DNA of 52,394 nucleotides from Variovorax sp. (GCA_017744285.1 JAGIBP010000023.1:1-52394); one strand, 5' to 3'; shown: positions 34,016-42,382, counted from the stretch's first letter. The notes: a model not told the origin generated them from the sequence alone. A program made the numbers and translations.

Positions 34016-34211
34016 GCGTTGCTCCTTGCGTGCAATGAGGGTTGGATGCGATTCACCGTAGGCAGCCGGGCGGCGCGCGCATGTCATCCAACGCCGCATG
34101 CGCCGCGCAGACTCGACGAAATCCCACAGCGCGCCGGGGACTGCGCCGATGCACGCGCCGCGCGCGCCACGCCAGAGTAGGGTCGCCGTTCGATGACACT
34201 CCGGAGCCGCC

Positions 34212-35501
34212 ATGACTTCTTCCGCTACCCCTGACGCGAGCCCCGCCGGCAGCGACTCCTGGTGGGAGAAGCTCGGCCCGGGCCTCATCACCGGCGCCGC
34301 CGACGACGACCCGAGCGGCATCGCGACCTACACGCAGGCCGGGGCGCAGTTCGGCTACGCGCTCGGCTGGACCGTGGTGCTGACCTGGCCGCTCATGGTG
34401 GGCATCCAGCTCGCGAGCGCGCGCATCGGGCGGGTCACGGGCAAGAACCTGACCGAGACCTTCACGCGCTTCTGCCCGGGGTGGATCGTGGTGTCGCTCG
34501 TGCTGCTGCTCGTGGTCGCCAACGTCATCAACCTGGGGGCCGACCTCAGTGCCATGGGCGAGGCGACCGCGCTGGTGCTGCCGGGGCCCGCCGCCGCGTA
34601 CGCGGTCGGCTTCGGCGTCGTCTCGCTGCTGCTGCAGGTGTTCGTCTCCTACGCGCAGTACGTGCGCGTTCTCAAGTGGCTCACGCTGTCGCTGTTCGCC
34701 TACGTGGGCGTGGTGCTGGCGGTCGAGGTCGACTGGGCCGCCGCGGCGCGGGGCATCTTCGCGCCCGCGCTGCAATGGAACCGCGAGTTCGTCACCACCG
34801 TGGTCGCCATCCTCGGTACCACCATCAGCCCGTATCTCTTCTTCTGGCAGGCCTCGCAGGAGGTCGAGGAGATCCGCCGCGTGCCCGAGGACCAGCCCCT
34901 GCGCCGCGCGCCCGAACAGGCGCGGCGGCAGCTGCGCCGCCTGCGCATCGACACCGTGGCCGGCATGGGGTTCTCGAACCTGATCGCCTTCTTCATGATC
35001 ACGGCCGCCGCGGCGACGCTGCACGCGCACGGCCATGCGCGCATCGACACCACGGCACAGGCCGCCGCCGCCCTGCGTCCCATCGCGGGCGATGCGGCCT
35101 TCTTGCTCTTCGCGCTGGGCATCGTCGGCACCGGCATGCTGGCGCTGCCCGTGCTCGCCGGCTCCGCCGCCGACGCGGTGGCGAGCTGGTTCCATCTGCG
35201 CAAGGGATTGAGCCTGACGCTGTCGCAGGGCCGCAGCTTCTACGGCATCCTCGCCGCCGCCATGGCGATCGGTACCCTGATCAGCATCTCGGGGCTCGAC
35301 CCGATCGCCGCGCTGGTGGGCGCGGCGGTGATCAACGCGGTCATCTCGGTGCCGGTGATGGTCGCCGTCATGATCGCGGCCTCCAGCCCGAAGGTGATGG
35401 GCGGCATCGTGCTCCCGCGAAAGTGGAAGCTGCTCGGCTGGCTCGCGACCGCGGCCATGGCGGCGGCATCGCTCGCGCTGCTGGCGACCTCGGTGCTTTG
35501 A
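34212..35501 (+). CDS. NRAMP-family transporter with non-canonical metal-site motifs
   Basis: 429 residues with about eleven hydrophobic segments and NRAMP layout. In the first helix the usual DPGN is DPSG (Asp33-Pro34-Ser35-Gly36, in AADDDPSGIATY). In the sixth helix the usual MPH is SPY (Ser206-Pro207-Tyr208, in TTISPYLFFWQASQ), so the Met that selects transition metals and the nearby His are both missing. This belongs to an NRAMP-related bacterial subgroup whose substrate is uncertain; selectivity for soft metals such as Mn or Fe cannot be assumed. GGAG precedes the ATG. It is divergent from the SDR gene. Confidence 0.9.
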   Translation: MTSSATPDASPAGSDSWWEKLGPGLITGAADDDPSGIATYTQAGAQFGYALGWTVVLTWPLMVGIQLASARIGRVTGKNLTETFTRFCPGWIVVSLVLLLVVANVINLGADLSAMGEATALVLPGPAAAYAVGFGVVSLLLQVFVSYAQYVRVLKWLTLSLFAYVGVVLAVEVDWAAAARGIFAPALQWNREFVTTVVAILGTTISPYLFFWQASQEVEEIRRVPEDQPLRRAPEQARRQLRRLRIDTVAGMGFSNLIAFFMITAAAATLHAHGHARIDTTAQAAAALRPIAGDAAFLLFALGIVGTGMLALPVLAGSAADAVASWFHLRKGLSLTLSQGRSFYGILAAAMAIGTLISISGLDPIAALVGAAVINAVISVPVMVAVMIAASSPKVMGGIVLPRKWKLLGWLATAAMAAASLALLATSVL

Positions 35502-35531
35502 GCCCACGCAGAGTGCGCCCGGAAAGGGAGG

Positions 35532-35563
35532 GCATCGCGCTGTATATTCATCCAGCGCGATGC
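35532..35563. promoter_or_regulatory. LexA-like SOS box inside a perfect hairpin at the helicase start
   Basis: The sequence CTGTATATTCATCCAG (35540-35555) fits the CTG-N10-CAG LexA pattern with an AT-rich centre. It is embedded in a perfect 11-bp inverted repeat GCATCGCGCTG/CAGCGCGATGC (35532-35542 and 35553-35563). The candidate -10 TATATT lies in the loop, and the ATG at 35560 lies in the right arm, so the mRNA would be nearly leaderless. A single LexA dimer here would block transcription. Confidence 0.65.
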
Positions 35564-37857
35564 TCCCCTCCTCTCCTTCTTCCTCCACGGCCGGGCCGGC
35601 CGCCGCCTGGACCGTCTCGGTCCGGACGCTGTGCGCCTTCGCCGCGAAGGCCGGCGACCTCGACCTGCGCTTCGTGCCGGCGCCGACCGCGCAGGACGGC
35701 CAGGCCGGGCACCGGCTGGTGCAGGGGCGCCGGGGGCCGGCCTACGAGAGCGAGATCAGCCTCGCGGCGAGCTTCGAGCGCCTGCGCGTGCGCGGCCGCG
35801 CCGACGGCTACGACCCGCATCGCCGTCGCATCGAGGAGATCAAGACCTTCCGCGGCGAGCTTGCCGCCATCAAGGCCAACCATCGCGCGCTGCACTGGGC
35901 GCAGGCCAGGACCTACGCCTTCATGCTCTGCGAGCGCGACGCGCTGGCGCGCGTGCAGGTGGCCCTGGTCTACCTGAACCTCGACACCGAGGAAGAAAGC
36001 GTGCTGGAGGAAAGCTGCACGCATGACGAGCTGCGCCAGCACTTCGAGGCGCTCTGCAGTCGCTTCGTGGCCTGGGCCGCGCAAGAGGCAGCGCATCGCG
36101 CCGCGAGCGACGAGGCGCTCGCCGCCCTCGCCTTCCCGCACGGCCGGTTCCGGCCCGGCCAGCGCGAGCTCGCGCAGGCGGTGTACCGCGCCGCGGCCTC
36201 GGGGCGCTGCCTGCTCGCGCAGGCGCCGACCGGCATCGGCAAGACGCTCGCCACCCTGTTCCCGCTGCTCAAGGCGCGGCCCGCGCACCAGCTCGACAAG
36301 ATCTTCTTTCTCACTGCCAAGACCTCCGGGCGCTCGGTGGCGCTCGACGCGATGCGCCTCCTGGGCCGCGAACGCCCCCCCTTGCGCGTGATCGAGCTCA
36401 CGGCCCGCGAGAAGGCATGCGAGCAACCGGGCCGCGCGTGCAACGGCGCGTCCTGCCCGTTGGCACGCGGCTTCTACGACCGCCTGCCGGCCGCGCGCGG
36501 CGAGGCGGCGCAGGCCGCCCTGCTCGACCGGCCCGCGCTGCGCCGCATCGCGCTGGCGCACGAGATCTGCCCCTACTTCCTCGCGCAGGAGATGGTGCGC
36601 TGGAGCGACGTGATCGTGGGCGACTACAACTACTACTTCGACGGCAGCGCCTTCCTCCATGCGCTGATGAAGGAGGAGGACTGGCGCGCCGCCCTGCTCG
36701 TCGACGAGGCGCACAACCTGCTCGATCGCGCGCGCGGCATGTACTCGGCCGAACTGGCGGCGGCGAGCGTCATGGCCGTCATGGAGAAGGCGCCGCTTCC
36801 GATCCGCAAGGCGCTGCGCCAGCTGGAGCGCGAATGGCAGCGCCTGCAGCGCGACCAGGCCGCGCCGTACGACGCGCGCGACGAGATCCCCGAGCCCTTC
36901 GCGCGCGCGCTGCAGGACGCGGTCGGCGTGATGGCCGAACACTTCACCGCCCACCCCGACGAGCCGCTCGGCCCGCTGCAGCAGTGCTTCTTCGACCTGC
37001 TGCGTTTCGCGCGGCTGGCGGATTCGTTCGCGAAGCATTCGGTCTTCGAATGCCGGCTCGAAGGCGATGCCCGCGTGCTCGCCATCCGCAACCTCGTCCC
37101 CGCGCCCTTCCTGGCAGGGCGCTTCGAGGCCTGCGTGTCGGCCACCTGCTTCTCGGGCACGCTCGCGCCCTTCGCCTTCTACCGCGACACGCTCGGCCTG
37201 CCCGGGGACACCGCCACCCTCGACGTCGATTCGCCCTTCCGCAGCGAGCAGCTCACGGTGCGCGTCGCCATGGACGTGTCCACGCGCTTTCGCGACCGCA
37301 CGCGCTCGCTGGCCACGCTGGTGGACATCATCGCGGCGCAGTTCGCGCGCCGCCCCGGCAACTACCTGGCCTTCTTCGGCAGCTTCGACTACCTGGCCGA
37401 TGCCGCCGCGGCCTTCGCCGACCGGCATCCCGACGTGCCGATGTGGCAGCAGTCGCGCGGCATGCGCGAAGGCGAGCGCGATGCCTTTCTCGAGCGCTTC
37501 GAAGCCGGCGGCCAGGGCATCGGCTTCGCGGTGCTCGGCGGCGCCTTCGGCGAGGGCGTCGACCTGCCCGGCGACCGGCTGATCGGCGCCTTCGTCGCGA
37601 GCCTGGGCCTGCCCACGCACAACGAGCCCAACGAAGTCATGCGCGAGCGCATGGAGGCGCTCTTCGGCGACGGCTACGAGTACACGTACGTCTACCCCGG
37701 GCTGCAGAAGGTCGTGCAGGCGGCGGGCCGCGTCATCCGCACCGAGACCGACGCGGGTGTGCTCTACCTGCTCGACGACCGCTTCGCGCGGCAGGAGATC
37801 CGCGCGCTGCTGCCCGCGTGGTGGCAGGTGCAGCCCCTGTTCGCCGCCGCGGCCTGA
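35560..37857 (+). CDS. Nuclease-XPD/DinG-type iron-sulfur helicase fusion
   Basis: 765 residues. The N-terminal 160 or so resemble a PD-(D/E)XK (Cas4/RecB-like) nuclease: Asp85 followed by EEIK (Glu93, Lys95) and HWAQARTYAFML. The helicase part has Walker A APTGIGKT (222-229), DEAH (382-385) and four Cys that can hold a 4Fe-4S cluster (Cys287, Cys294, Cys299, Cys337). Later motifs SATCFSGTL and QAAGRVIR are SF2 XPD-family. Likely a DNA repair 5'-3' helicase with its own nuclease. Start at 35560 is supported by the LexA-like box and lack of ribosome site; a later start is possible. Followed by a convergent gene 4 bases away. Confidence 0.9.
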   Translation: MLPSSPSSSTAGPAAAWTVSVRTLCAFAAKAGDLDLRFVPAPTAQDGQAGHRLVQGRRGPAYESEISLAASFERLRVRGRADGYDPHRRRIEEIKTFRGELAAIKANHRALHWAQARTYAFMLCERDALARVQVALVYLNLDTEEESVLEESCTHDELRQHFEALCSRFVAWAAQEAAHRAASDEALAALAFPHGRFRPGQRELAQAVYRAAASGRCLLAQAPTGIGKTLATLFPLLKARPAHQLDKIFFLTAKTSGRSVALDAMRLLGRERPPLRVIELTAREKACEQPGRACNGASCPLARGFYDRLPAARGEAAQAALLDRPALRRIALAHEICPYFLAQEMVRWSDVIVGDYNYYFDGSAFLHALMKEEDWRAALLVDEAHNLLDRARGMYSAELAAASVMAVMEKAPLPIRKALRQLEREWQRLQRDQAAPYDARDEIPEPFARALQDAVGVMAEHFTAHPDEPLGPLQQCFFDLLRFARLADSFAKHSVFECRLEGDARVLAIRNLVPAPFLAGRFEACVSATCFSGTLAPFAFYRDTLGLPGDTATLDVDSPFRSEQLTVRVAMDVSTRFRDRTRSLATLVDIIAAQFARRPGNYLAFFGSFDYLADAAAAFADRHPDVPMWQQSRGMREGERDAFLERFEAGGQGIGFAVLGGAFGEGVDLPGDRLIGAFVASLGLPTHNEPNEVMRERMEALFGDGYEYTYVYPGLQKVVQAAGRVIRTETDAGVLYLLDDRFARQEIRALLPAWWQVQPLFAAAA

Positions 37858-37861
37858 GCGT

Positions 37862-38632
37862 TCAGAAGTCGGCGCCGCGCCGCGCGCTGCTGCGGCCGAT
37901 CTTGCGCAGCCGGGCCGAGAACTGCACCTGCGCCTCGAGTTCGCGCTGCCACAGCTCGTAGCCCGCGTCCCCCGGATGCAGGCCGTCGCGCGCATGCAGG
38001 CGGCGCGGGTGGCGCGCGAAGGGGTCGTCGTCGCGCTCCTGGAAGAGCGAGACGCACAGCGCACCGTTGGCCCGCGCCACCTGCGCCACCATCTCGCCCA
38101 GGCGACGCGAACGCGCGGTCAGCCACCAGCTCCAGGGCGGCAGGAACGCCCGCGCGCTGCCGAGGTTGCCCGGCGGCATGAAGACCACCAGGCCGGCGTG
38201 CACGCGCGCGCGCTGGGCGACGCGACGCACGCTGTCGCGCACGGCCGAAAGGCGCCTCATGCGGACCAGCTCGCTGCCGCCGCCGAGCACCAGCACGGCG
38301 TCGAAGGGCTCGTCGCCGCCCAGCTGCGCGAGGAAGTCCTCGAAGCCCGCGCCCGGCTGCGCCTTGTTGACCACCGTGAGGGAGGGGTTCGCCCTTGCCA
38401 GCAGGCCCGGCAGGCTCGCCCCGGGTTCGCTCGCGCCGACACCGGCGGCCGTGCTGTCGCCGACCACCAGCAGGCGCGTGCCCTCGGGGCGGGCCAGCCG
38501 CTCGAAGGCCCGGCTGCGCTCGGCCAGCCGCGCGGCGCGCGCCAGCCGCAGGGCCGCATAGCCGGCCGTGCCCGCCGCCAGTCCGGCCAGCATCGACAGG
38601 CCCGCCAAGGTTGCAATGTATGGACGCTTCAC
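37862..38632 (-). CDS. SGNH/GDSL hydrolase, membrane-anchored or secreted
   Basis: 256 residues. An N-terminal hydrophobic segment (YIATLAGLSMLAGLAAGTAGYAAL) is a signal anchor. The SGNH catalytic blocks are present: VVGDSTAAG (nucleophile Ser), a Gly-containing block LVLGGGSELV where an Asn block normally lies, and DGLHPGDAGY giving the Asp/His pair. It likely hydrolyses an ester or acyl group in the envelope. The start is a GTG at 38632 with AAGGAG 5 to 10 bases upstream. Convergent with the helicase gene (4-base gap). Specific substrate unknown. Confidence 0.88.
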   Translation of the reverse strand: MKRPYIATLAGLSMLAGLAAGTAGYAALRLARAARLAERSRAFERLARPEGTRLLVVGDSTAAGVGASEPGASLPGLLARANPSLTVVNKAQPGAGFEDFLAQLGGDEPFDAVLVLGGGSELVRMRRLSAVRDSVRRVAQRARVHAGLVVFMPPGNLGSARAFLPPWSWWLTARSRRLGEMVAQVARANGALCVSLFQERDDDPFARHPRRLHARDGLHPGDAGYELWQRELEAQVQFSARLRKIGRSSARRGADF

Positions 38633-38817
38633 GCTCGCTCCTTTCGACCCATCGCAAGCCTAAAGGTAGCGGGATCGCGCCGCCGTAGGAAGCGGCCGAA
38701 CGGCCAGCTGCGTCATGGATGAAAGTGCGCGCTGACGCACGGAGGCCGAATCCTCCTACCCGCCGCGCACGCGCCGGGCGGACCATCGAGATCCTCATCG
38801 TCAGAAGGAGTTGCACC

Positions 38818-39129
38818 ATGCCAAGGGGTGACAAATCGTCGTACAGCGACAAGCAGAAGCGCCAGGCCGAGCACATCGAGAAGGGCTACGAGCACCGCGG
38901 CGTCGGCAAGGGCGAGGCCGAGCGCCGCGCCTGGGCCACGGTCAACAAGGAAACCGGCGGCGGCAAGAAGAGCGGTTCCGGACGCGGCAAGGCCGAGAAC
39001 CACGCGCCGGCCCACAAGGGCGGCCAACTGGGCGGTGCCGCTTCCGCGTCGCGCAGCGCCGCCGAGCGCTCGGCCTCCGCGAAGAAGGCGGCCGCCACGC
39101 GCAAGCGCAACGCCGAGCACCGGGGCTGA
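38818..39129 (+). CDS. Small basic protein of the plasmid-stabilization-like family
   Basis: 103 residues: MPRGDKSSYSDKQKRQAEHIEKGYEHRGVGKGEAERRAWATVNKETGG is a well-conserved opening in proteins labelled plasmid stabilization protein, followed by a Lys/Ala/Gly-rich tail (GGGKKSGSGRGK) that probably binds nucleic acid nonspecifically. The label is a legacy name; I see no toxin or antitoxin partner. AGAAGGAG precedes the ATG at 38818. The 185 bases upstream carry no other gene. Confidence 0.85.
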   Translation: MPRGDKSSYSDKQKRQAEHIEKGYEHRGVGKGEAERRAWATVNKETGGGKKSGSGRGKAENHAPAHKGGQLGGAASASRSAAERSASAKKAAATRKRNAEHRG

Positions 39130-39141
39130 GGCCGCGCCGCC

Positions 39142-40053
39142 TCAACCGTGCGGCACCGCCGGCAAGGTCTTCAGGTAGAGGAACAGCGCCCGCACGTCGG
39201 TGTCGCTCATCTCGCGCAGCGAGCCGAAGGGCATCACCTTCACCGCCGTGCCGTCGGGCCGATGGCCGGTCTTGAAGAGCTTCGCGAACGATTCTGCATC
39301 GGGATAGTGCGTCATCGCGCTGCCTTCGCCCGGCGTGAGGTTGGCGGCGGCCGGCCAGTCGGGCGGCCCGCCCGGAATCCTGCCGCCGTTGAGCTTGGCG
39401 CCATGGCAGCCCAGGCACATGTTCGCGACGTAGGCGCCATGCGTGGCGGTGAGGCCGGCCGGCACGGGCGCCTCGGGCGGGCGCGCGTGGTCGATCTTCG
39501 CGGCGGCGTCGTGCATCAGACCGAAGCCGTAGAAGACGCGCACCGGCAGCGGCAGTTCGACCACCGCGGCGCCGCCTTGGGCCGGTTCCATGTGGCGCAG
39601 GTGGGCGACCAGCGCGGCGAGGTCGTCGTCGGTGAAGCGGTTGTAGTCCTCGCTCGGCATCACCATCAGGGCGCGTCCCTTCGGATCGACGCCGTGGCGG
39701 ATCGCGCGCTCCCAGTCCTGCGGCGTGTAGCCCGCGACCACGCTGCCCGGCCCGGGGCTGATGTTCGGCCCCGCGATGCGCATGCCTTTGCCGTCGTCGA
39801 GGAACATCGCGCCGCCGCCCTGGGCGCCGTGGCAGTCGACGCAGCCGCGCGAGGCGTAGAGATAGCGCCCGCGCTCGATCGCGCCTGCGTCGTCGCGGAA
39901 CGCCACGCCCGTCACCGCGACGTCGACCTTGCGCTGCATCTTCGCTCGCGCCATCTGGTCGCCCGCGAAGATCGCCGCCGCGCCCAAGGCGATCAGCGCC
40001 AGCAGGGCGATCGCGATGCGGCGCAGCCAACGGCGGCCGGTCGGGGCGCTCAC
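39142..40053 (-). CDS. Dihaem c-type cytochrome, membrane-anchored
   Basis: 303 residues. An N-terminal transmembrane segment (IAIALLALIALGAAAIFAGDQMA) is followed by two haem c domains with CVDCH (residues 71-75) and CLGCH (213-217), plus candidate Met ligands (MVMPSEDY and VKVMPFGS). It lies in the periplasm anchored to the inner membrane. The GTG start at 40053 overlaps the stop of the dioxygenase gene (GTGA) and has AAGGAGG upstream. Coupling to an extradiol-type dioxygenase is unusual since that reaction needs no external electron carrier, so the cytochrome may handle a different redox step of the pathway. Confidence 0.9.
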   Translation of the reverse strand: MSAPTGRRWLRRIAIALLALIALGAAAIFAGDQMARAKMQRKVDVAVTGVAFRDDAGAIERGRYLYASRGCVDCHGAQGGGAMFLDDGKGMRIAGPNISPGPGSVVAGYTPQDWERAIRHGVDPKGRALMVMPSEDYNRFTDDDLAALVAHLRHMEPAQGGAAVVELPLPVRVFYGFGLMHDAAAKIDHARPPEAPVPAGLTATHGAYVANMCLGCHGAKLNGGRIPGGPPDWPAAANLTPGEGSAMTHYPDAESFAKLFKTGHRPDGTAVKVMPFGSLREMSDTDVRALFLYLKTLPAVPHG

Positions 40054-41006
40054 GCGACCTCCTTCGCCGGGCGCGCGCCGCCGGTCATCCGGTCCGCGAT
40101 CAGGCCGGCGGCCATCTTCAGCTGCAGGCGCAGCTTCGGCTTGTGGCCCCAGGTGCTCGTCACATCGGTGCGATGCGCCTGCCACCCCTCGGGGTCGATG
40201 GTCTGCGTGCCCGCGCCGATCTCGAAGTCGAAGCCCGAAGGCGTGGCGCCGTAGAACGAGAAGGTGGCGTCGGGTGCGGGGTGCTGGCCCAGCTCCAGGC
40301 TCAGCGGCACCTTGTGGCGGCGCGCGCGCTCGAAGGCGAGGCCGATGTCGCACAGCCGCTCGGCCTGCAGCATGAAGTGGTGGATGCGCTGGCGCAGCGG
40401 CATGTCGAAGAGCGCCAGCGAATGGTGGCGCCCGTTGCAGTGCAGGAACACGCCGCGGATGGCCATCGGCCCGACCCGCGTCGCGAGGCGTTCGGTCACG
40501 CCGAAGCCGAGCAGGTCGACGTAGAAAGCCTCCATCCGGTCGAGGTCGCGGGACACGAGCACCGCGTGGCCCAGCCCCAGGTCGCCGGTGCGGAATCCCT
40601 CGGGAAAGGCCTCGGACGCGAAAGGCGTGGCCGCGCGCTCCGGCCCCGTGAAGAGCTCGACCGTGTTGCCCGCCGGGTCCGCGCAGCGAAGCAGCCGCTG
40701 CACGCGGCGCGCCTCGCACAGCGCCGCATCCCCCGCTGCGACGGCGCAGCCCGCGGCCTGCAGGCGCTTCGCCAGCCGGTCGAGCACCGCGTCGTCCGCG
40801 CACTCCAGGCCGAGCGCGGCCAGGTCGTCGGCCGGGCCCTCGCGCACGATCAGCCGCTGGCTCGCCTCGTCGACCCGCCAGCCCATGCTGCCGTCCGCGT
40901 TGGCGACCGGCCCCGGCAGGCCGAGCATGTGCTCGCAGAAGGCGGCCCAGCGCGCGGGGCGGCGCACTTCGAAGACCAGATGGCCGAGGCGGAGATCGGG
41001 CGGCAT
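40050..41006 (-). CDS. VOC family extradiol-type dioxygenase
   Basis: 318 residues in two VOC repeats. Candidate 2-His-1-Glu iron ligands in the C-terminal repeat are His in GLGHAVLVSRDLDRM, His in RIHHFMLQ and Glu in FDFEIGAG, as in BphC-like extradiol dioxygenases. The ATG at 41006 follows AGGAGTTTGCC; an upstream in-frame ATG at 41039 is less likely. It is the first gene of a two-gene operon with a dihaem cytochrome c, controlled from an interval that carries a GTCCAA-AA-TTGGAC inverted repeat facing the TetR gene. Substrate not deducible. Confidence 0.88.
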   Translation of the reverse strand: MPPDLRLGHLVFEVRRPARWAAFCEHMLGLPGPVANADGSMGWRVDEASQRLIVREGPADDLAALGLECADDAVLDRLAKRLQAAGCAVAAGDAALCEARRVQRLLRCADPAGNTVELFTGPERAATPFASEAFPEGFRTGDLGLGHAVLVSRDLDRMEAFYVDLLGFGVTERLATRVGPMAIRGVFLHCNGRHHSLALFDMPLRQRIHHFMLQAERLCDIGLAFERARRHKVPLSLELGQHPAPDATFSFYGATPSGFDFEIGAGTQTIDPEGWQAHRTDVTSTWGHKPKLRLQLKMAAGLIADRMTGGARPAKEVA

Positions 41007-41033
41007 GGCAAACTCCTGTCTGAATGGCGGTGC

Positions 41034-41047
41034 GTCCAAAATTGGAC
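41034..41047. promoter_or_regulatory. TetR operator candidate between dioxygenase and TetR genes
   Basis: GTCCAA-AA-TTGGAC gives perfect 6-bp arms around two bases, midway between the divergent starts. A TetR dimer bound here would block both transcripts. It overlaps the likely leader of the regulator, whose candidate starts are at 41049 and 41061. Confidence 0.65.
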
Positions 41048-41048
41048 G

Positions 41049-41795
41049 ATGGGTGCAAAAATGGATGATCTTTCGAAATTTGGCGCCGGGTCAATATCAC
41101 CTTTGCCAGAGGCCCTGGCCGAAAGTGTGTGGCGTCCGCGGCGGGGCCTGCTCAAGCGCGAGCGCACCCGCGTGCTGCTGGTGCAGGCGGCGATCCGGGT
41201 CTTCGGGGCGCGCGGCTACGCCGACGCGACCATCCAGGAGATCGCCGCCGTGGCCGGCATGACCACCGGCACCGTCTACAACCATTTCAAGACCAAGGAG
41301 GAGGTGGCGCGCGGCGTCGCGATGCTGCTGGCCGAGACGCTCTGCCGCCGCATCACCGACAGCCAGCAAGGCGTGGCCGAGGGCGCGCAGCGCATGGCCA
41401 TCGGCATCCAGCGCTACATCTGGCTGGCGGAGCAGAGCCCGCAGTGGGCGCTGATGCTGATGGAGGTCTCGGCCGCCGCGCCGGACCTGCTGGCCGAGAT
41501 CGCCGGCTACGTGCTGGCCGACTTGCGGCTGGGCGTGAAGCAGAAGGCATTCCGCGTGCCGAGCGAGGCCGCCGCGATGGACATGATCAACGGCTCGGTG
41601 CAGCAGGCGATGCGCACCGTCGCGCGGGGTTCCGCGCCCGCGAAGCACGGGCGAGAGGTGGCGACCTGCCTGCTGCGCGGCCTGGGCATGGAGTGGGCCG
41701 CCGCGAAACAGGTGGCCTCCCGCGCGCTGCCGGCCTTTCCGCCGATGCAGGCGGCCGAGGGGCCCGCCGCGAAGAAGGCCAGGCGCGCGGCCTAG
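41049..41795 (+). CDS. TetR/AcrR family regulator of the dioxygenase-cytochrome operon
   Basis: 248 residues. Helix-turn-helix: KRERTRVLLVQAAIRVFGARGYADATIQEIAAVAGMTTGTVYNHFKTKEEVARG, a textbook TetR N-terminus. The remainder is a helical ligand domain (YIWLAEQSPQWALMLMEVSAAAPDLLAEI), and the C-terminus is a Lys/Ala-rich tail. ATG codons at 41049 and 41061 are both possible; I chose the first, but neither has a good ribosome site. It is divergent from the dioxygenase gene across the palindromic operator candidate and overlaps the convergent small gene by 4 bases. Confidence 0.9.
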   Translation: MGAKMDDLSKFGAGSISPLPEALAESVWRPRRGLLKRERTRVLLVQAAIRVFGARGYADATIQEIAAVAGMTTGTVYNHFKTKEEVARGVAMLLAETLCRRITDSQQGVAEGAQRMAIGIQRYIWLAEQSPQWALMLMEVSAAAPDLLAEIAGYVLADLRLGVKQKAFRVPSEAAAMDMINGSVQQAMRTVARGSAPAKHGREVATCLLRGLGMEWAAAKQVASRALPAFPPMQAAEGPAAKKARRAA

Positions 41796-42127
41796 CCCGC
41801 GTCCTGCGGTGCTTCGTCGCCTTCGAGCGGCGGGCAGGGCCAGTTCAGGAGTTCGGCCAGGCGCCGCGTGATCCAGCGCGCTTCATCGGGCGAGACCCCG
41901 GATTCGGCGCTGGCGAGGCCCGCATGGATGCGTTCGAGGATCTCGCTTTCGGAGGGCACCGAGACGTGATGCAGCGTCATGGCCTGCTGCACCAGATGAT
42001 TCGCGAGGTCCTCGCACACCTCGTAGCGCGCCCGCACCACCGCGAGCGGCGCGGCCAGGCGCTGGCGCCGGTCGGTGTAGACCGCGTAGAACGAGGGTGG
42101 GATGTCGATCTGGTAGTCGTCTGACAT
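41792..42127 (-). CDS. Conserved small protein of Burkholderiales type, function unknown
   Basis: 111 residues. The opening MSDDYQIDIPPSFYAVYTDRRQRLAAPLAVVRARYEVCEDLANHLVQQA resembles small acidic proteins seen in many Burkholderiales genomes and loosely labelled as ATPase with chaperone activity, although no Walker motif exists. It is likely cytoplasmic and helical. The ATG at 42127 is preferred over an upstream codon at 42142. It overlaps the TetR stop by 4 bases in convergent orientation. It lies downstream of a terminator, so it needs its own promoter. Confidence 0.75.
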   Translation of the reverse strand: MSDDYQIDIPPSFYAVYTDRRQRLAAPLAVVRARYEVCEDLANHLVQQAMTLHHVSVPSESEILERIHAGLASAESGVSPDEARWITRRLAELLNWPCPPLEGDEAPQDAG

Positions 42128-42140
42128 TCGGTGCGTCACC

Positions 42141-42167
42141 AAAGAAAAACGCGCCCGGGGGCGCGTT
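42141..42167 (-). terminator. Rho-independent terminator of the infA-dbpA operon
   Basis: Read on the minus strand, AACGCGCC and GGCGCGTT pair around a short loop and run into a T-rich tail (TTTTTCTTT). It follows the 56-residue basic gene by about 45 bases and closes the infA-dbpA transcript. Confidence 0.85.
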
Positions 42168-42211
42168 CGGCGAAGGATGGCGCCCGATCGGTGCGCCGCC
42201 CGTGGGGGCGA

Positions 42212-42382
42212 TCAGCCGCCCTTCTTGGCACGCTTGCCGGGGTTCTTCTTGCTGCGCGTGGCCACGCCGCGCTCCAGGCTCACCTTCTGGCCGCCACCCA
42301 TCTTGGGCAGGCTGTAGCCGGGCATCGGAACGGGCTTCGGGGAAGCCTTGCGGTCGGCTTCGGTGCGGATTTTGTTGGACAT
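42212..42382 (-). CDS. Small highly basic protein at the end of an RNA operon
   Basis: 56 residues: MSNKIRTEADRKASPKPVPMPGYSLPKMGGGQKVSLERGVATRSKKNPGKRAKKGG. The sequence is rich in Lys and Arg with little hydrophobic core, suggesting nucleic-acid or ribosome binding. AGAG lies upstream of the ATG at 42382. It follows dbpA by 41 bases and is closed by the terminator, placing it in one transcript with infA and dbpA. I do not recognise a named family. Confidence 0.7.
   Translation of the reverse strand: MSNKIRTEADRKASPKPVPMPGYSLPKMGGGQKVSLERGVATRSKKNPGKRAKKGG

Noticed and set aside
38818..39129. Treating the small basic gene as evidence of a plasmid or integrated element
   Set aside because: The plasmid stabilization label is historical, the family is widespread on chromosomes, and no replication, partition or integrase gene is near.
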